Shown one piece after another: positions 44,675-57,114 of a stretch of 64,000 nucleotides of DNA. The notes beneath the pieces are model-generated. The model was not told the DNA's origin, did no database searches, and saw nothing but the letters and a program-made list of their open reading frames with translations. Source of the stretch: Cryptomeria japonica (lineage: Eukaryota; Streptophyta; Pinopsida; Cupressales; Cupressaceae); NCBI RefSeq assembly GCF_030272615.1, contig NC_081415.1, positions 507,921,373 to 507,985,372 of the forward strand, given 5' to 3'. Position 1 is the first letter of the stretch. Each line of letters starts with the position of its first letter. Both the position numbers and the translations under genes were made by a program.

Positions 44675-44945
44675 CCATAATGGTGTATGTCACATGAAGT
44701 GATATCTAAGGATATGCCATAATGGTTGATATCACATGAGGTGATATCTATGAATAAACCATAATGGTGGATGTCTTGAGAGGTAATATCTATGGATATG
44801 CCATAATGGTGGATATCATGTGAATTGATATCCGTGGATAAGCCATAATGGTGGATATTACATAAGGAGATATCTATGGTGGATATCATGAGAAGTGATA
44901 TATGTGGATATGCCATAATGCTTGATATCACTGTGAGGTGATTTC
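44675..44945. repeat. 42-bp tandem array of ccataatgg / gatatcac hairpins
   Basis: ccataatgg-type starts lie at 44675, 44717, 44759, 44801 and 44843, exactly 42 bp apart, and again at 44913 after a partial unit. The best unit contains gatatcacatgaggtgatatc, an 8-bp perfect stem with a 5-base loop. The minus-strand open frame here is a product of the 42-bp period. It lies between RNase H and the polypurine tract of CoD. Confidence 0.93.
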
Positions 44946-45035
44946 TTTCTCTTCCATAAATAGATGTAGCTATTGTGGTATATCATCACAAGAGGTGATG
45001 TAACTTATTCAAGACTAAGTAAGATTCCTCCCTAG

Positions 45036-45046
45036 CTAAGAGGGAG
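45036..45046 (+). other. CoD polypurine tract
   Basis: taagagggag directly before tgttgaatatg, the start of the 3' LTR. Confidence 0.75.
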
Positions 45047-46083
45047 TGTTGAATATGTATAGCTTCCGTTGGAATTCTCTGATCAAGCCTATACAATTCA
45101 AATGTCTAATTGGCCTATCAACCTTAGACATTTGAATAATTGTTCTCATTATTAAGTTTAGACTTAGTCTTTGGATTATACATAACCATTCTAACTGTTA
45201 TCTATTTGTCATCAATTACAATCATTATCGGGCCACATCTATTATCGACTTAATTGCTAATCGATTTCTTTTCTTTATTAGTTGATTGTAAATGACCAAT
45301 GATGATAGGGTAATATCAGTTATTATTAACTGATGGTAATTGCTTTGATTAGTTAGTATTCTGATTCATTAATGAATCGATCCGGGTTTTACAAGCCACC
45401 ATTTTGTGTTAAAGGGACACGACCCTTAAGGAAGGTCGTGGCCATCATATTTATGGATAATATAATTTACTTAGAAGGGTGAAGGAGATAAGATTTCAAA
45501 TCGACATACTAATACCGGTGGAAAAGAAATAAAGTCATTGAAGCTACAAATAATCAATGTGTGAATCTATATATATACTGCAATCTGCATGAATCATCTG
45601 CCAGGTGTGATTGTGTGAGAATATAAAAGATTGATGTTGCATGTGTGATATCTGTAATAGATATAAACTGAGAGCAATGCATATATAATAGCCTTGTGCA
45701 TAAACATAGAGTAGTGTGAATATCATACATCAATAGATATAACTTATGACAAAGCTTATACTATATGAGTAGTGAACATAAGGTTGTGCATATGATTGAT
45801 CTCTGCAAATCAATCTACTGCGTAATTTGTGATATACAATTACAAGGAAGATAAAATCACAATATATATACTAAGTGTAATATACGTATATACTGCAACA
45901 TATTTATACGTTTATCTATTGTGAAAATTTTACTGTACTCATTTGCTTCATATATTACTGTGTATCTACAGTGTATCTGTGATAGGAGATATATATTCAA
46001 ATATAATTTTGAATCAGAGATATAGCTCTGTATCTCTAAAATCTCATTTTGATCTATAATTCAAAAATGGTTATCTAACTAAT
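45047..46083 (+). repeat. CoD 3' LTR, left part
   Basis: Starts tgttgaatatgtatagcttc; related to the 5' LTR but diverged, and longer. It has no visible CA end before 46083 and is apparently interrupted there by Gy2. Confidence 0.6.
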
Positions 46084-47112
46084 TGTAGTGTCAGAAATTG
46101 TACACACTTTCTAGGGTTGTACAATTTCACACTTGGGTTAGCACCCGCCTTAGTGTGTCTTGCATCTTGCATTTCTCATTCCCCTTTGAGAATTTAATTA
46201 ATAAATTTAATTAAATCTAAGGTCATGTTTCATCACTTTACATATTATAAAGTTGGGCCCTTTACCTTAAGTGTTCCCCTTTTCATCTTATTCCTCCAAT
46301 GAATCATTTAATCATAAACCCTAATTGTGTCTTATTTCGACCGTTTAGGCCCAATATCGCATATCAAAATATCTCGAAATTAGCTGTAACTTTGGGATGC
46401 ACTCTAATATCATCATATCTAACGGCCCCAAAAATTTGGTGAAAAGTTGGTTGGACCGTGGTGGGAAAGCACATGGTTCGTGACTTTTTCCTCAAAATTT
46501 CAGGAGCACAATCCTATGACATAATAATGCTTAACCCCAAAATATCAATGGGAAATTTAAATCCTAGGTCAGCCTAAACATGAAATTAAGATCTAGGGTT
46601 TCATACTTAAGAGCTCTCTTTCTTCATTTGAAGGGGTCTTCTTCTAAGAATCTAAGAGCAGATTTTTGGGAGAATTAGAGCATTCTTTGCAGCGAAAGAG
46701 TAGATCTTTGAAGTCTTCAACAAAATTCAACATTCATCCATAAAACATTCATCAAGCATCATTTTATCAATTGGGGGCTTTTGAAGATGTAGAAGAACAA
46801 TAGGAGATCACCGAATGACGATTGGCTTGTACCTCTCCCTTGGGGTTGGGTATGGTTTCATGTTGTTTTCATGTCTTTGCATAAACTTCATTTTGATTCA
46901 CATTGATGCTTTAGATCACTTTGCAATGTGGATTTAGAGAATTTACTTTTTCAATTATAAGCAATTAGGGTTTACTCTTTAGGGTTGCTCTAGGTTGTTT
47001 ACTTTCATTCTTAGGATCTTGCGCACACAAGGTTCTTGCACACACATTTTCAGTACATTATCGGCTATTCGTGGAGGTGGAAATCACCAACACGGGGGTT
47101 TGACTAAGGCAA
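46084..47112 (+). repeat. Gy2 5' LTR, U3 part
   Basis: Begins tgtagtgtcagaaattgtac, contains an aatttaattaataaatttaattaaat palindromic tract like the Gy1 LTR, and stops where CoB starts. The joined sequence across CoB continues into a ctatatagcc TATA-like box (54255). The boundary is inferred from that continuity. Confidence 0.55.
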
Positions 47113-48476
47113 TGATGGTATGATGAAAGAATAAGTATCCGGTCAACTACTAAGAGGGGGGTGAATCAGTAGATAGAAAAATTGATCCAAACTTCCCAAT
47201 CTCGAAATCAATCTCTCAAAGTAAACTTAGAACTAACAATGTAATACCTCTGTCAAGATAAAACTCATAAGATAAACCGGTTGACTATTACAACAAATTA
47301 ACAGTAAACAACTTCTTCATTTCTCAATGCTTCTGGTTATCATGACTTATCAAAATAGTTAAGTAGTTAAGTAAATCAACCACAAAAACATTCACCACTT
47401 GACACAAATATTTTTGACGTGGAAACCCAAATAGGTAAAAACCATTGTGAGATGAGACTCACAAGATAACTATCTGAACTCTTCTGAAGTTCGCCCTGTT
47501 AGGAGCCTAGCCTGTTAAATATTTACAAAAAAAGTTGTTAAGAACTAATCCTGTTAGGAATCACCTGGTTAAGGGATTGACTACAAATGCCTTGTTAGAA
47601 GCAATACCTTGTAAGGAGTAACCTCGGTAGAGGATTTAAAAATCCAATCTAATGGACCACCTTGTTAGAGGATTTAAATAGCACCAAGCTTGCTAGAGCT
47701 TACCCGGTTAGGGGATTTCAATTTTACTATAATTGTTAGAAAACAACAGGAGTTTGTTGATCTGTCTGAATAGCACTACACTTGCTTGATCAGATCCATT
47801 TCATGCTCCTATCCGCCTTTACTCAAACTGCAGATACATCATCCGGCTCGGCAACCACACACTCAACTGATCTATGTTCACTCTTTGCCAACTCATTAAA
47901 CTAAACAACTTCATCGACCTTATAAACAAATCAATCAAGTTGGTAACACAACAAAAACCTAATTCTCATAGAGATTACAAACAAATCGGTTCAAGTATGG
48001 TGTTGGATTACATAGCAATATCTGCACATCAATCAAGAAAACATTGATCGCTCCTTGATCATCGCTTCATCAAACTTAGTAACTCATCATGTACTTTGCA
48101 TTAGATGCAATACATTTGTTCATTCCCTAGACAAAAACCATTACAACAACTCACCAAAATATCTCTTTGAATTGTCTTCATACAATAATCATATGTGTCA
48201 TAATCATTACCGCTCATCATCAGATCATAAACCAACATAACCAATTTACCAAACTTAATCGGTTAGGGTTTATCAAAAACAAGAGGTAGGGTTTACTGGT
48301 TGCATCAATAGATAAGGTTTACACCGGTTACCAGTTCACTCCATAAATTCTTTCTACCGGTTATAGTAACAATATTACAACAATATCAATAATATCATTA
48401 CCAGTTTAATTGACATCAATGACAACATAACATATCATTAGTGCAATCTCCATGCAAATGCCAACAATCTCCCCCT
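47113..48476 (-). repeat. CoB 3' LTR
   Basis: 1364 bp, tgatggtatgatgaaagaat to atgccaaca. Aligns with 52873-54246 and with solo LTR S1. Confidence 0.94.
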
Positions 48477-48490
48477 TTGGCATTGAAGGC
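48477..48490 (-). other. CoB polypurine tract
   Basis: CCAAAGGGGGAGAT on the element strand next to the LTR; same core as in CoA. Confidence 0.9.
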
Positions 48491-48798
48491 AATATAAATA
48501 TCAATACCATTGATTTCTACATGATTGTGAATAAGAATCATGGTTTACATTATCAAGTAGTCACCATGCTCTCCATGTCTTCAGCTTGTCACTGGTTCTC
48601 CTTCCCATAATCATATAATTCTTCTCCCCCTTTGACAAAAATGCCAAATTGAAAGTAAAATATGTAATGTCAAATTTCATTGTGTAACATCAACAATCTG
48701 TAACTTGATGCTCCCCCTCTGGAATAAATCCACTTCTACACCAATCCTTCTATAAAATTTTGCAAGTATCTCCGGGACTGATGTGATCTACATCATAC

Positions 48799-50541
48799 TT
48801 AACTGACTTCATGAAGAGGGACAACCCCTAACTGACTTCTAAGATACTCAAAAGTAGTCTTAGGCAGAGGTTTAGTGAAAATATCTGCAAGATGCTCCTT
48901 GGTAGAAAAATTCTCTAAGATCACATCTTTACTCTGTACTTTTTCCCTCAAGAAATGATACTTCAATTCAATATGCTTGGTTCATGTGTGCAAAACAGGG
49001 TTCTTGGAAATATTTATGGCACTTGTATTATCACATAAAATCTTTATAGGTTCTGAAATCTTCATCTTAAAACCTTCCAAAATGTGCCTCGTCCATATAG
49101 CCTATGTACAACTCATGTAAGCTGCAACATACTCAGCTTCAACAGTAGATTGTGAAGTACAACTCTGCTTCTTACTACTCCATGAAACAAGTCTTCCTCC
49201 AAGAAAAAATTCTCCATCGGTTGTGCTTTTCCAGTCATCAACATTTCCTACCCAATCTGCATCTGTATACACCATCAAGTCAAAATTTCCTCCATATGGA
49301 TACCATAACCCATAATCAACAATACCTTTCAAGTATCTAAAAATTCTTTTGGTTTCTATTAGATGTGTTTCCTTAGGATTCTTCTAGAATCTAGCAACTA
49401 TGCCAACTGTATGAGCTATGTCAGGTCTGTTGTGAACAACATAGTGCAATTTTCCAATCATTGACCTGTATTCCTTCTCATCAATAGATTTGAACTCATC
49501 TTCCTTAGACAACTTCCAACCTATAACCATAGGTGTCCCAACTGGTTTACAATCACTCATGCCAAATGTCTTCAAGACCTCTTTCACATACTTAGACTGT
49601 GTGATGAAAATGCCATTCTTCATTTGTTGTATTTGCAAGCCTATGAAATTTTTTATTTCACCCACTAAAGACATTTCAAACTCATTTTTCATTTCATTTG
49701 CAAAACTATTGCTCATGTCATCATTGCCTCCAAATATGATATTATCAATAAATACTTCGCTAACTAGTATTTTATCTCCTTTAGATTTGAGATATAATCC
49801 ATATAAAGCTTTATGTAATCTGCATACCATGTCTTTCTTATCAGTCAAAGCATAACCATCTGGCTACTCAATTTATACTTCTTCTTCTAGTATCCCACTC
49901 AAAAATGCTGACTTAACATCCATTTTGTATACCTTGAATTTTCTGTGTGCGGAAAATGCAAGTAAAGTTCTAACACCTTCCAGTCTTGCCACTGGTGCAT
50001 AAGTCTCACCATAGTCTTCTCCTTCCTCTTGTGCATAACCTTTGCAAACCAACCTAGCTTTGTTGCAAACTACAACACCATCTTCATTCAACTTGTTCCT
50101 GAAAACCCACTTAGTACCTATCACATTTTTATTTACCAGTCAGGGTACTAGGGTCCATGTGTTGTTCTTCTCAATTTGATCTAATTCCTCCTCCATAGCT
50201 TTAACCCAATGATCATCACCAAATGCTTCCTTAGCAGTTCTTGGTTCAATAGTGGAGATCATGCAAGAATTCTCTCTGATTCTTCTTTTGGTTAGTACTC
50301 CAACATCCTTATCCCCAATAATCTGTTCAGGATTGTGATTCAGTCTCACATATCTTGGAAAAACATGATCATTATCTTCAGGTTCATCTTCTGAATTTAT
50401 TTGTTCCGGTTGAACTAGTACATCAATATTTGCTTTGTCGGTTTTAGATTTCACAGTTTCTGGTTCCAAAAACAAAATGCAAGGATCTTCATCTTTTTTC
50501 TCTGAACTAGTTTCCTCTAAGACTTCAGCATTTTCATCCAC
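48799..50541 (-). pseudogene. CoB reverse transcriptase-RNase H
   Basis: RT begins with WVKAMEEELDQIEKNNTWTL, then KARLVCKGYAQEEGEDYGET, YKMDVKSAFLSG and LHKALYGL. An in-frame deletion of about 30 codons then removes the KQAPRAWY-to-NLY block and joins directly to LKSKGDKILVSEVF. The catalytic pair reads FIDN in place of FVDD, a second fatal change. RNase H is well preserved (YTDADWVGN, STVEAEYVA, TKHIELKYHFLRE, IFTKPLPK) with stops at 49102 and elsewhere; the polyprotein ends at TAA 48799-48801. No frameshift. Confidence 0.94.
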
Positions 50542-51564
50542 TCGAACATCAACACTCTTAATAATTCTCTGTGTCTGATTGTTAAAACACTTGTAGGCCT
50601 TACGCTTGGTAGAATAGCCAAGAAATATACCTTCATCACTTTTAGCCTCAAATTTTCTAATATAATCACTTCTCTTAATAAAACATTTTCTTCCAAATAA
50701 TCTGAAATAACTAACATCAGGTGATCTACCATATCAATATTCATAAGGAGTCTTGTCCTTACCTCTCTTTACCAGAATCTGGTTCATAGTGTAGACAGTT
50801 GTGCTGAAAACTTCTCTCCAAAATTTTTTCGCTACACCTCCTTGTATCAACATCGTCCTAGGAGCTTCAACAACTAACTAGTTGTTTCTCTCTGCAATAC
50901 CATTCTGTTGTGGTGTCCTTGGTGCAAAAAGTTGTCGTTTGATACCATTTTCTTCACAATACCTAGTGAATTCCTCAGAAGTAAATTCACCGCCCTGATC
51001 TGTCCTCATACACTTTATCTTCTTACCGCTCTCCTTCTCAACTAAGGCCCTGAATGCCTTGAACTTACCAAAAGCTTCAATCTTATCCTTCAATAATGTA
51101 ACCCACATCATCCTTGAGCAATCATCAATGAAGATCATAAAATATTTGTCACCTTGAATACTTTTTGTTCTTATTGGTCCACAAAGATCTATATGAACCA
51201 AATCTAACAAATGTTCCACTGAAAAGGATTGCCTCTTGAAAGTTGATGATGTCATCCTTCCCAACTGACATTCTTTGCACAGAGCATTAACTGGTTTGTC
51301 CAACTGAGGAAAACCTCTCATTGTCTTGGACTTCCTCACTTTAACAATGGTATTAAAGTTTATATGACAAAATCTCCTATGTCAAAGCCAACTATCATCT
51401 ATCTTTGCAATTAAACAGTTGTTGACTTTAGGATTAAGGTGAAACAAGCTACCTTTAGTTTTCTTCCCGGTTGCAATCAGTTCACCTTTGTTGTCATAGA
51501 TTTTGTACATACCATTTTTAAACTCCAATGAGTATCCTCTGTCATTGAGTTGTGCCACACTCAA
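50542..51564 (-). pseudogene. CoB pre-integrase and integrase
   Basis: Contains GSLFHLNPKVNNCLIAKIDD, a zinc-binding region with CKECQLGR, and the core triad: Asp in HIDLCGP, Asp in RTDQGGEF and Glu in PQQNGIAERNN. In-frame stops at 51382 (the codon after SWL), 50878 and about 50730 break it. The C-terminal part FRLFGRKCFIKRSDYIRKF leads into a polar linker. Residues of the active site remain. Confidence 0.92.
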
Positions 51565-51588
51565 AAGATTGTTCTTTAGACCTTCAAC

Positions 51589-52812
51589 CTAGTAGACATC
51601 ATCTTCACTGCTCTTTCCATTAAGATAAATAGTTCCCTTACTTTTAACCATGCAGGGTGAGTCATTGCCAAATCCTACAACTCCGCCATCAAATTCCTTC
51701 AAAGAAAGAAATTTTCTCCGATCACCGGTCATGTGATGTGAACAACCACTATCAGTGATCCAATCATTAGAGTTATCAATCCTGGATACTAATTCCTTCT
51801 GGTCTAACATCTCTTCTTTAATAGATACAAACACAATGTCTTTATTATCATCACCATCAAATTCCTCATCAATGATACCACCATCAACAGCAATAAGACA
51901 ATCTCTTTTGCCTTTACCCTTGTACTTCTTGAATTTCTCTCGTTTGTGCTCATTATCACCATTAGGAAAGTTAGTAGCAATATGTCCAATCTTGTTGCAT
52001 GCAAAAAATTTCAAAGGTAATGTGCCTCTATATTTACCTGTACCTCTAGACAACCGCTTGGGCAACAATGCTTAAAGCTCAACTAAACTGTCTTCATCAT
52101 CAGCTTCTTTATTGGATCTGGATTCATAACTATGACTAGCATCTATACTTTTTCTCATAGATGGGTTAGAAACATAAGCTCTAAATGCAGACTCAGATTT
52201 CTATACACTACCATCATAACCATTTAATTCAAAAGCAGTAAGCTTGCCAATGATGGAGTCAAGAGTTACCTTAGTTTTGTCAATGGACTTCAGCTCCTGA
52301 ATAGATGCAACTCGGATAGCATAGACCGGTAGCAGAGTTATTAGTACCTTAATGATCACTGTGGAATCTTCCACTTTACCTCCTCCACTCTTAATTTCAT
52401 CGACTATCTCTTTTATCCTTTGACCATACTACTGGATATTCTCACCTTCAGCCATCTGCATGCCATCAAACTTTCCTCTTAGACTCTCTTCTTTAGCAAT
52501 CTTAACATGTTCATCGCCGCTGTAAATCTCTTCAAGTTTTTTCCAGACCTCATATGTAGAGTCTAGACCATGAACGTCTACATACTCTACATCAGACAAA
52601 GAACTGATAATAGCCTCCAATGCTTGATGATTTTCTTGTTGCTCTTTCTTCTGCTCATCAGTCAACATCCCAGTAGGTGCAACATACTTAGTATCGGCAT
52701 GTTCCCAATACTGACTTCCCAAACTCTTGATATAAATTTTCATTATGTCACTCCATATCCTATAGTTCTCTCTATTAAAATTTGAACCTTCCTTCTTCAT
52801 CATGATCTGCAA
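51589..52812 (-). pseudogene. CoB gag-protease
   Basis: The gag start lies near 52812-52800 (MKKEGSNFNRENYRIWSDIM). Stop at 52429, others near 52200 and 52071. The zinc-knuckle position reads FACNKIGHIATNFP, with two of the Cys lost. The protease is WITDSGCSHHMTGD with an intact DSG. Stop at 51589 just after DDVY. One frame throughout with the downstream pol. Confidence 0.92.
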
Positions 52813-52858
52813 ATCTTTACCTCAAGCTGTTAGGCTTAGACCTTAGAGGACCTGGTAT

Positions 52859-52870
52859 GCTATGATACCA
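52859..52870 (-). other. CoB primer-binding site
   Basis: TGGTATCATAGC on the element strand, two bases from the 5' LTR; one mismatch to the initiator-Met type. Confidence 0.92.
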
Positions 52871-52872
52871 AT

Positions 52873-54246
52873 TGATGGTATGATGAAACAATAAATATCC
52901 AGTCAAGTACTGAGAGGGGGGGGGGGGTGAATCAGTAGATAGAAAAACTGATACAAACTTCTCAATCTCAAAATCAATCTCTAAAAATAAACTTAGAACT
53001 AATAATGTAATAACTCTGTCAGGATAAAACTCGTAAGATAAACTGGTTGACTGTTACAATAAATTAACAGTAAACAACTTCTTCATTTCTCAATGCTTTC
53101 GGTTATCATGACATATCAAAATAATTAAGTAGTTAAGTAAATCAACCATGAAAAGATAACCACGAAAATATTCGCCACTTGACACAAATATTGTTGACAT
53201 GGAAACCCAAATAGGTAAAACCACGGTGAGATGAGACTCACAAGATAACTATCTGAACTCTTCTAAAGTTCACCCTATTAGGAGCCTAGCCTGTTAAAGA
53301 TTTACAAAAAGTCATGTTGAGAACTAATCCTTTTAGGAATCACCTGGTTAAGGGATTGACTACAAATGCCTTATTAGAAGCAATACCCTGTAAGGAGTAA
53401 CCTCGGTAGAGGATTTGAAAATCCAATCTAATGGAGCATCTTGTTAGAGGATTTGAATAGAACCAAGATTGTTAGAGCTTACCTAGTTAGGGGATTTCAA
53501 TTTTGTTGTAATTATTAGAAAACAATAGGAGTTTTCTAATCTGTCTGAATAGCACTACACTTGCTTGATCAGATCCATTTCATGCTCCTATCTGCCTTTA
53601 CTCAAACTATAGATACATCATCTAGTTTGGCAACTGCACACTCAACTGATCCGTGTTCACTCTTTTCCAACTCATTAAACTAAACAAATTCATCAATCTT
53701 ATAAACAAATCAATTAGGTCAACAACACAACAAAAACCTAATTCTCATAGAGATTACAATTAAATTGGTTCAAGTATGACCATTGGATTACATAGCAATC
53801 TCTGCACATCAATCAAGAAAACCTTGATCGTTCCTTGATCGCCGCTTCATCGAACTTAGTAACTCATCACGTGCTTTGCATTAGATGTAATACATTTGCT
53901 CATTCCCTAGACAAAAACCATTACAACAACTTGCCAAAATATCTCTTTGAATTGTCTTCATACAATAATCATACATGTCATAATCATTACTGCTCATCAT
54001 CAGATCATAAACCAACATAGCCAATTCACCAAACTTAATCGGTTAAGGTTTATCAAAAACAAGAGGTAGGGTTTACCAGTTACATCAATAGATAAGGTTT
54101 ACACCAGTTACTGGGTCAATGCACAAATTCTTCCTACCGGTTACAGTAACAATATTATAACAATATCAACAATATCATTACTGGTTTAATTGACATCAAT
54201 GACAACATAACATATCATTAATGCAATCTTCATGCAAATACAAATA
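52873..54246 (-). repeat. CoB 5' LTR
   Basis: tgatggtatgatgaaacaat onward, with a G12 tract near 52916. The plus-strand right end is eroded (acaaata where atgccaaca is usual), so the boundary at 54246 relies on the near-match target site gacaa. Confidence 0.88.
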
Positions 54247-54251
54247 GACAA

Positions 54252-54872
54252 AACCTATATAGCCACCCCAAACCCTCTTTTTCAGCTTCAGGTATAGGTT
54301 CGGATCCAAGCGTCGCTGGAAGTTTTGGGACTGGAAGAGAACACAGGGACAGTTCTAGGTTGCAGATTTTGGAAAAATCCCCAAGGATAGGAGTGTGGCA
54401 CCCTGGTCCTGCTCAGGATAGTGGCGTGGCGCCATGATCCTGCCCTATCAGCAAGACTTGGTAGAACAACACTTTGTAGGTCTTAGAATCCCTCCTATCA
54501 ATGGCAGCTCCAGAATTGCAGAATCAGGATAGTAGCGTAGCACCCTAGTCCCATACATTTTTGTTGAGATTTCAGACATAGGTGCACCTCTGATTTTACC
54601 TTCTGATATGTACTTTTCAGCAGTGTATCAGTTGTTCTTTGATCTGCATTTTCAGATTAGGGTTTGCTTTCTTTCTAGGTTAGATTGCATTGTGCATCAT
54701 TCCTCTCTCTCATTTACAACAAAGGAATAGAAAATCTAAGAGGTAATCCATGACTCTCTTTCTCATAAGAAGTAGCCAACGTGCATTACCTCCCTAGGCT
54801 CTTTCGTATTCCATGAGTGTGTATGAGAGTGGGATTAGGGTTTCCATACTTAGTCTCACTTTTTCCCCTACA
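54252..54872 (+). repeat. Gy2 5' LTR, R-U5 part
   Basis: Starts with a TATA-like ctatatagcc and ends ttttcccctaca at 54872, followed by catctttggtgaagccgacg, a possible primer-binding site (TGGTGAAGCC at 54880). Three variant copies of a caggatagtggcgtggcgcc word lie at about 54393, 54417 and 54526. Confidence 0.6.
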
Positions 54873-55041
54873 CATCTTTGGTGAAGCCGACGTCAATCCA
54901 ATTTCATTTTCATTGCATTGCATTGTTAGATCTAGATCTAGTTCATTTCATTTTCTTTCAAAACAAAGAAAAAAAAAGAGATAGGTTTCTTTCATTTTCC
55001 TTGCATTGTGTGTTTAAGTTTCATGCAATTTTCATTTCAAA
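54873..55041 (+). other. Gy2 leader
   Basis: Short A/T-rich leader with a tgcattgcattg repeat and an AAAGAAAAAAAAAG tract; very short beside the 2.1-kb Gy1 leader. Confidence 0.5.
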
Positions 55042-56091
55042 ATGTCAGATTTCTATTTGAAAGATGTTCATGCTTTTGATGTTGTATGCAATTTTGTTGA
55101 TTATGAGTTTAGTAAGGATGAATTAGATGAAGCTCTAGATGATTTTTTGAACCCTAAGCCTTCTAAACCCTCATTTTGCCAAAAAATAATCAACCTTGTT
55201 ACTATGCCATTTCGTGGTGATGAGAAAGATAAGTTGAATGATTCCTCTCATGGGTACATTCCTATCAACTCCTCCACTAGATCTAGTAGCATAGTTGACT
55301 CCCATGATTCCCTCTATGATGTTATGTCTCCTTTTTAATCCCAAGATAAGCCTTTCAATCATTATGATCATTCTTTATTGGATGATTCCCTTGATGACTT
55401 TATGTCTTTGCCTAAACTTTCAAACAAGAATAATGCATCTAAAAGGTTAATCAATATGATCAAGGTGAATGAACATATCAAACCTCTTTTTGTTGTCCAA
55501 GGTGCTTGTCCTTCTCCAAATTAAGCTCTTCCTAATCAACCTCTTTTCACAATTCAAGGTGGATATGGTCATGATTCCTTTAGCACTCCAAACAAACCTA
55601 TCATTATGGTTCAAGGAAGGAATCCTACTCAAAGTCCTTATAGCTATGCTAGACAACTTACTAAGGAGAGTTATAATGCATTTTCTCATACCTATAACAC
55701 GAGAAATAATAGTCAACCTAACCCTCCTCTGATTGTTCTGACTCCTCTACCTGATCCTCTACTCATTCTGCCTCAAGAACCTCATATTTCACAAACCCTT
55801 GGTAAAGAATATGATCTTGTCGAACAACTTAAAGCTACTCCTGCCAAGATATCCCTTTGGGATTTTCTTCAGACTTCCTCGACTTATTATGGAATGCTAC
55901 AAGATGCCTTAAAAACATTGAATGTCCCACCCATAGTGACATCAAATAACATGGCTTCTTTTATTCACTCTATTACAACACCTAAGACTCAAATTATGTT
56001 TACACAAGATGAGGTGCCCTCTAGTGAAGTTGAACAACAATATGATCCCTTAATGATTGTGGTTATCATAAATGATAGTGCAATAAGATGA
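55042..56091 (+). pseudogene. Gy2 N-terminal polyprotein region without gag
   Basis: ATG 55042 opens an acidic sequence (MSDFYLKDVHAFDVVCNFVD). The frame continues through stops at 55336 and about 55522 to GKEYDLVEQLKATPAKISLW, which is the homologue of EYDLVEQLGKTPTLISILEL just upstream of the Gy1 protease. No gag capsid domain and no Cys/His motif occur between: 763 bp here versus about 1.9 kb in Gy1. Either gag was deleted or this element type never carried it. Confidence 0.75.
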
Positions 56092-57114
56092 ACACTAGTG
56101 GACAATGGTTCTGGCCTTAATGTCTGTAGCATTAGCTTATTACGTAAGATCAATGTTGATACATCTCTTATTAAGCCCGATTCTCTCACCATATGTGGCT
56201 TCGATAATGTTGCTAAATCTTCACTAGGTGTTATCACCTTTCCTATTAATGTAGGACCTGTTACCTTACCTACTCCTATCCATGTCATGTCTGGAGAAAT
56301 GACATACAACTTGTTGCTAGGGAGACCTTGGATTCATAGAATGCAAGTTGCTCCCTCTACATTTCATAGGAAAATCAAGTTCATTCACAACAATACAACA
56401 TACACCTTGTTAGGTGACATAAGATTTCAGGCTTGTTTACAAACATCAAGTTCTAAATCCTCTTCAATCTATTCTTCCCCAACTATCTTAGAAAATTCCT
56501 CTAAAGATTCTACTTTGATTAGTGTGACCAGTTCATCAAACCTATCTCCTATATTAGGATTGATTCCCAATACTTCCTCAAGTGGACCTAAGGTTCTTCA
56601 GGAAGAGTCTTCTCAACCCAACCTTACAATTGAGAACACTTTCTCTCCTGAAAAGATTCTTGCAAAAGATGATTGGGGATCCCTTGATTTCAATCCTTCT
56701 TTCGTAGGGGAATACAAAATTCCCTCTAGAGAACCTAAGGTCGAAAAGAAGAAAGAATAAGAAGAATTTAAAAAGAAATCTACTTTATTTGGGCCATTGA
56801 GTAATAACTTTGTGGTGGCTTCTCAAACTTCATCTCCCTTGGTTTCTGGTCTAAAGGATTTTGATCCTTCAATTTTTGAAAATCCTCCTTCTTCTTCGGA
56901 AATGACTAACCTTTATGGTCCTGGTTTTCACATCCTATGTAGGTGTGGATATAATGGAAATGGATGTGGTGCTCAAGAACAAGGGATTAAAGTTCCCTTG
57001 GAAAACAACTTTCGTGACATGAAATTTGGGCTTGGTTATGATCCTTTCAACTGTACTAAAGCCTCTAAGAGACCATCTATTAGTGTTATGTCGTTTCTTC
57101 TTCTCTCTCACTAA
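56092..57114 (+). pseudogene. Gy2 protease and G-patch region
   Basis: In the same frame. The protease core LVDNGSGLNVCSISLL (Asn in place of the first Gly of DGG) is followed by YNLLLGRPWIHRMQVAPSTF, then a Ser-rich linker with a stop at 56758. The G-patch-like region GFHILCRCGYNGNGCGAQEQ with KFGLGYDPF ends at 57114. The equivalent of the 9099-9452 segment of Gy1. Confidence 0.85.

Larger units (their letters stand above)
40517..46083 (+). mobile_element. CoD: deleted plus-strand Ty1/copia relic
   Basis: The 5' LTR (40517-41152) is followed by a primer-binding site, decayed gag, the S4 insertion, a fusion of RT to the end of RNase H, a hairpin repeat array, a polypurine tract and the start of a 3' LTR at 45047. 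The end of the 3' LTR is not found before 46083, where Gy2 begins; it may lie beyond the window. Protease, integrase and most of RT are absent. The two LTRs are related but strongly diverged, so joining them into one element is an inference. Confidence 0.65.
47113..54246 (-). mobile_element. CoB: full-length Ty1/copia retrotransposon, inactive
   Basis: About 7.1 kb on the minus strand with LTRs 47113-48476 and 52873-54246, polypurine tract 48477-48490 and primer-binding site 52859-52870. Flanking 5-mers ggcaa (47108-47112) and gacaa (54247-54251) agree at four of five. The whole polyprotein is in one frame with only stop codons. Same LTR family as S1. Confidence 0.93.

Noticed and set aside
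44635-44931. 98-residue repeat protein DIHHYG...
   Set aside because: The 42-bp period of the hairpin array is divisible by three, so any frame stays open; no sign of a start, conservation or codon use.
46079-47112. Reading 46084-47112 as a separate complete solo LTR
   Set aside because: It has no CA end or matching duplication before CoB, while joining it to 54252-54872 gives a continuous LTR with a proper end.
50517-50744. 75-residue minus-strand frame in CoB
   Set aside because: Overlaps the real integrase C-terminal frame in another phase.
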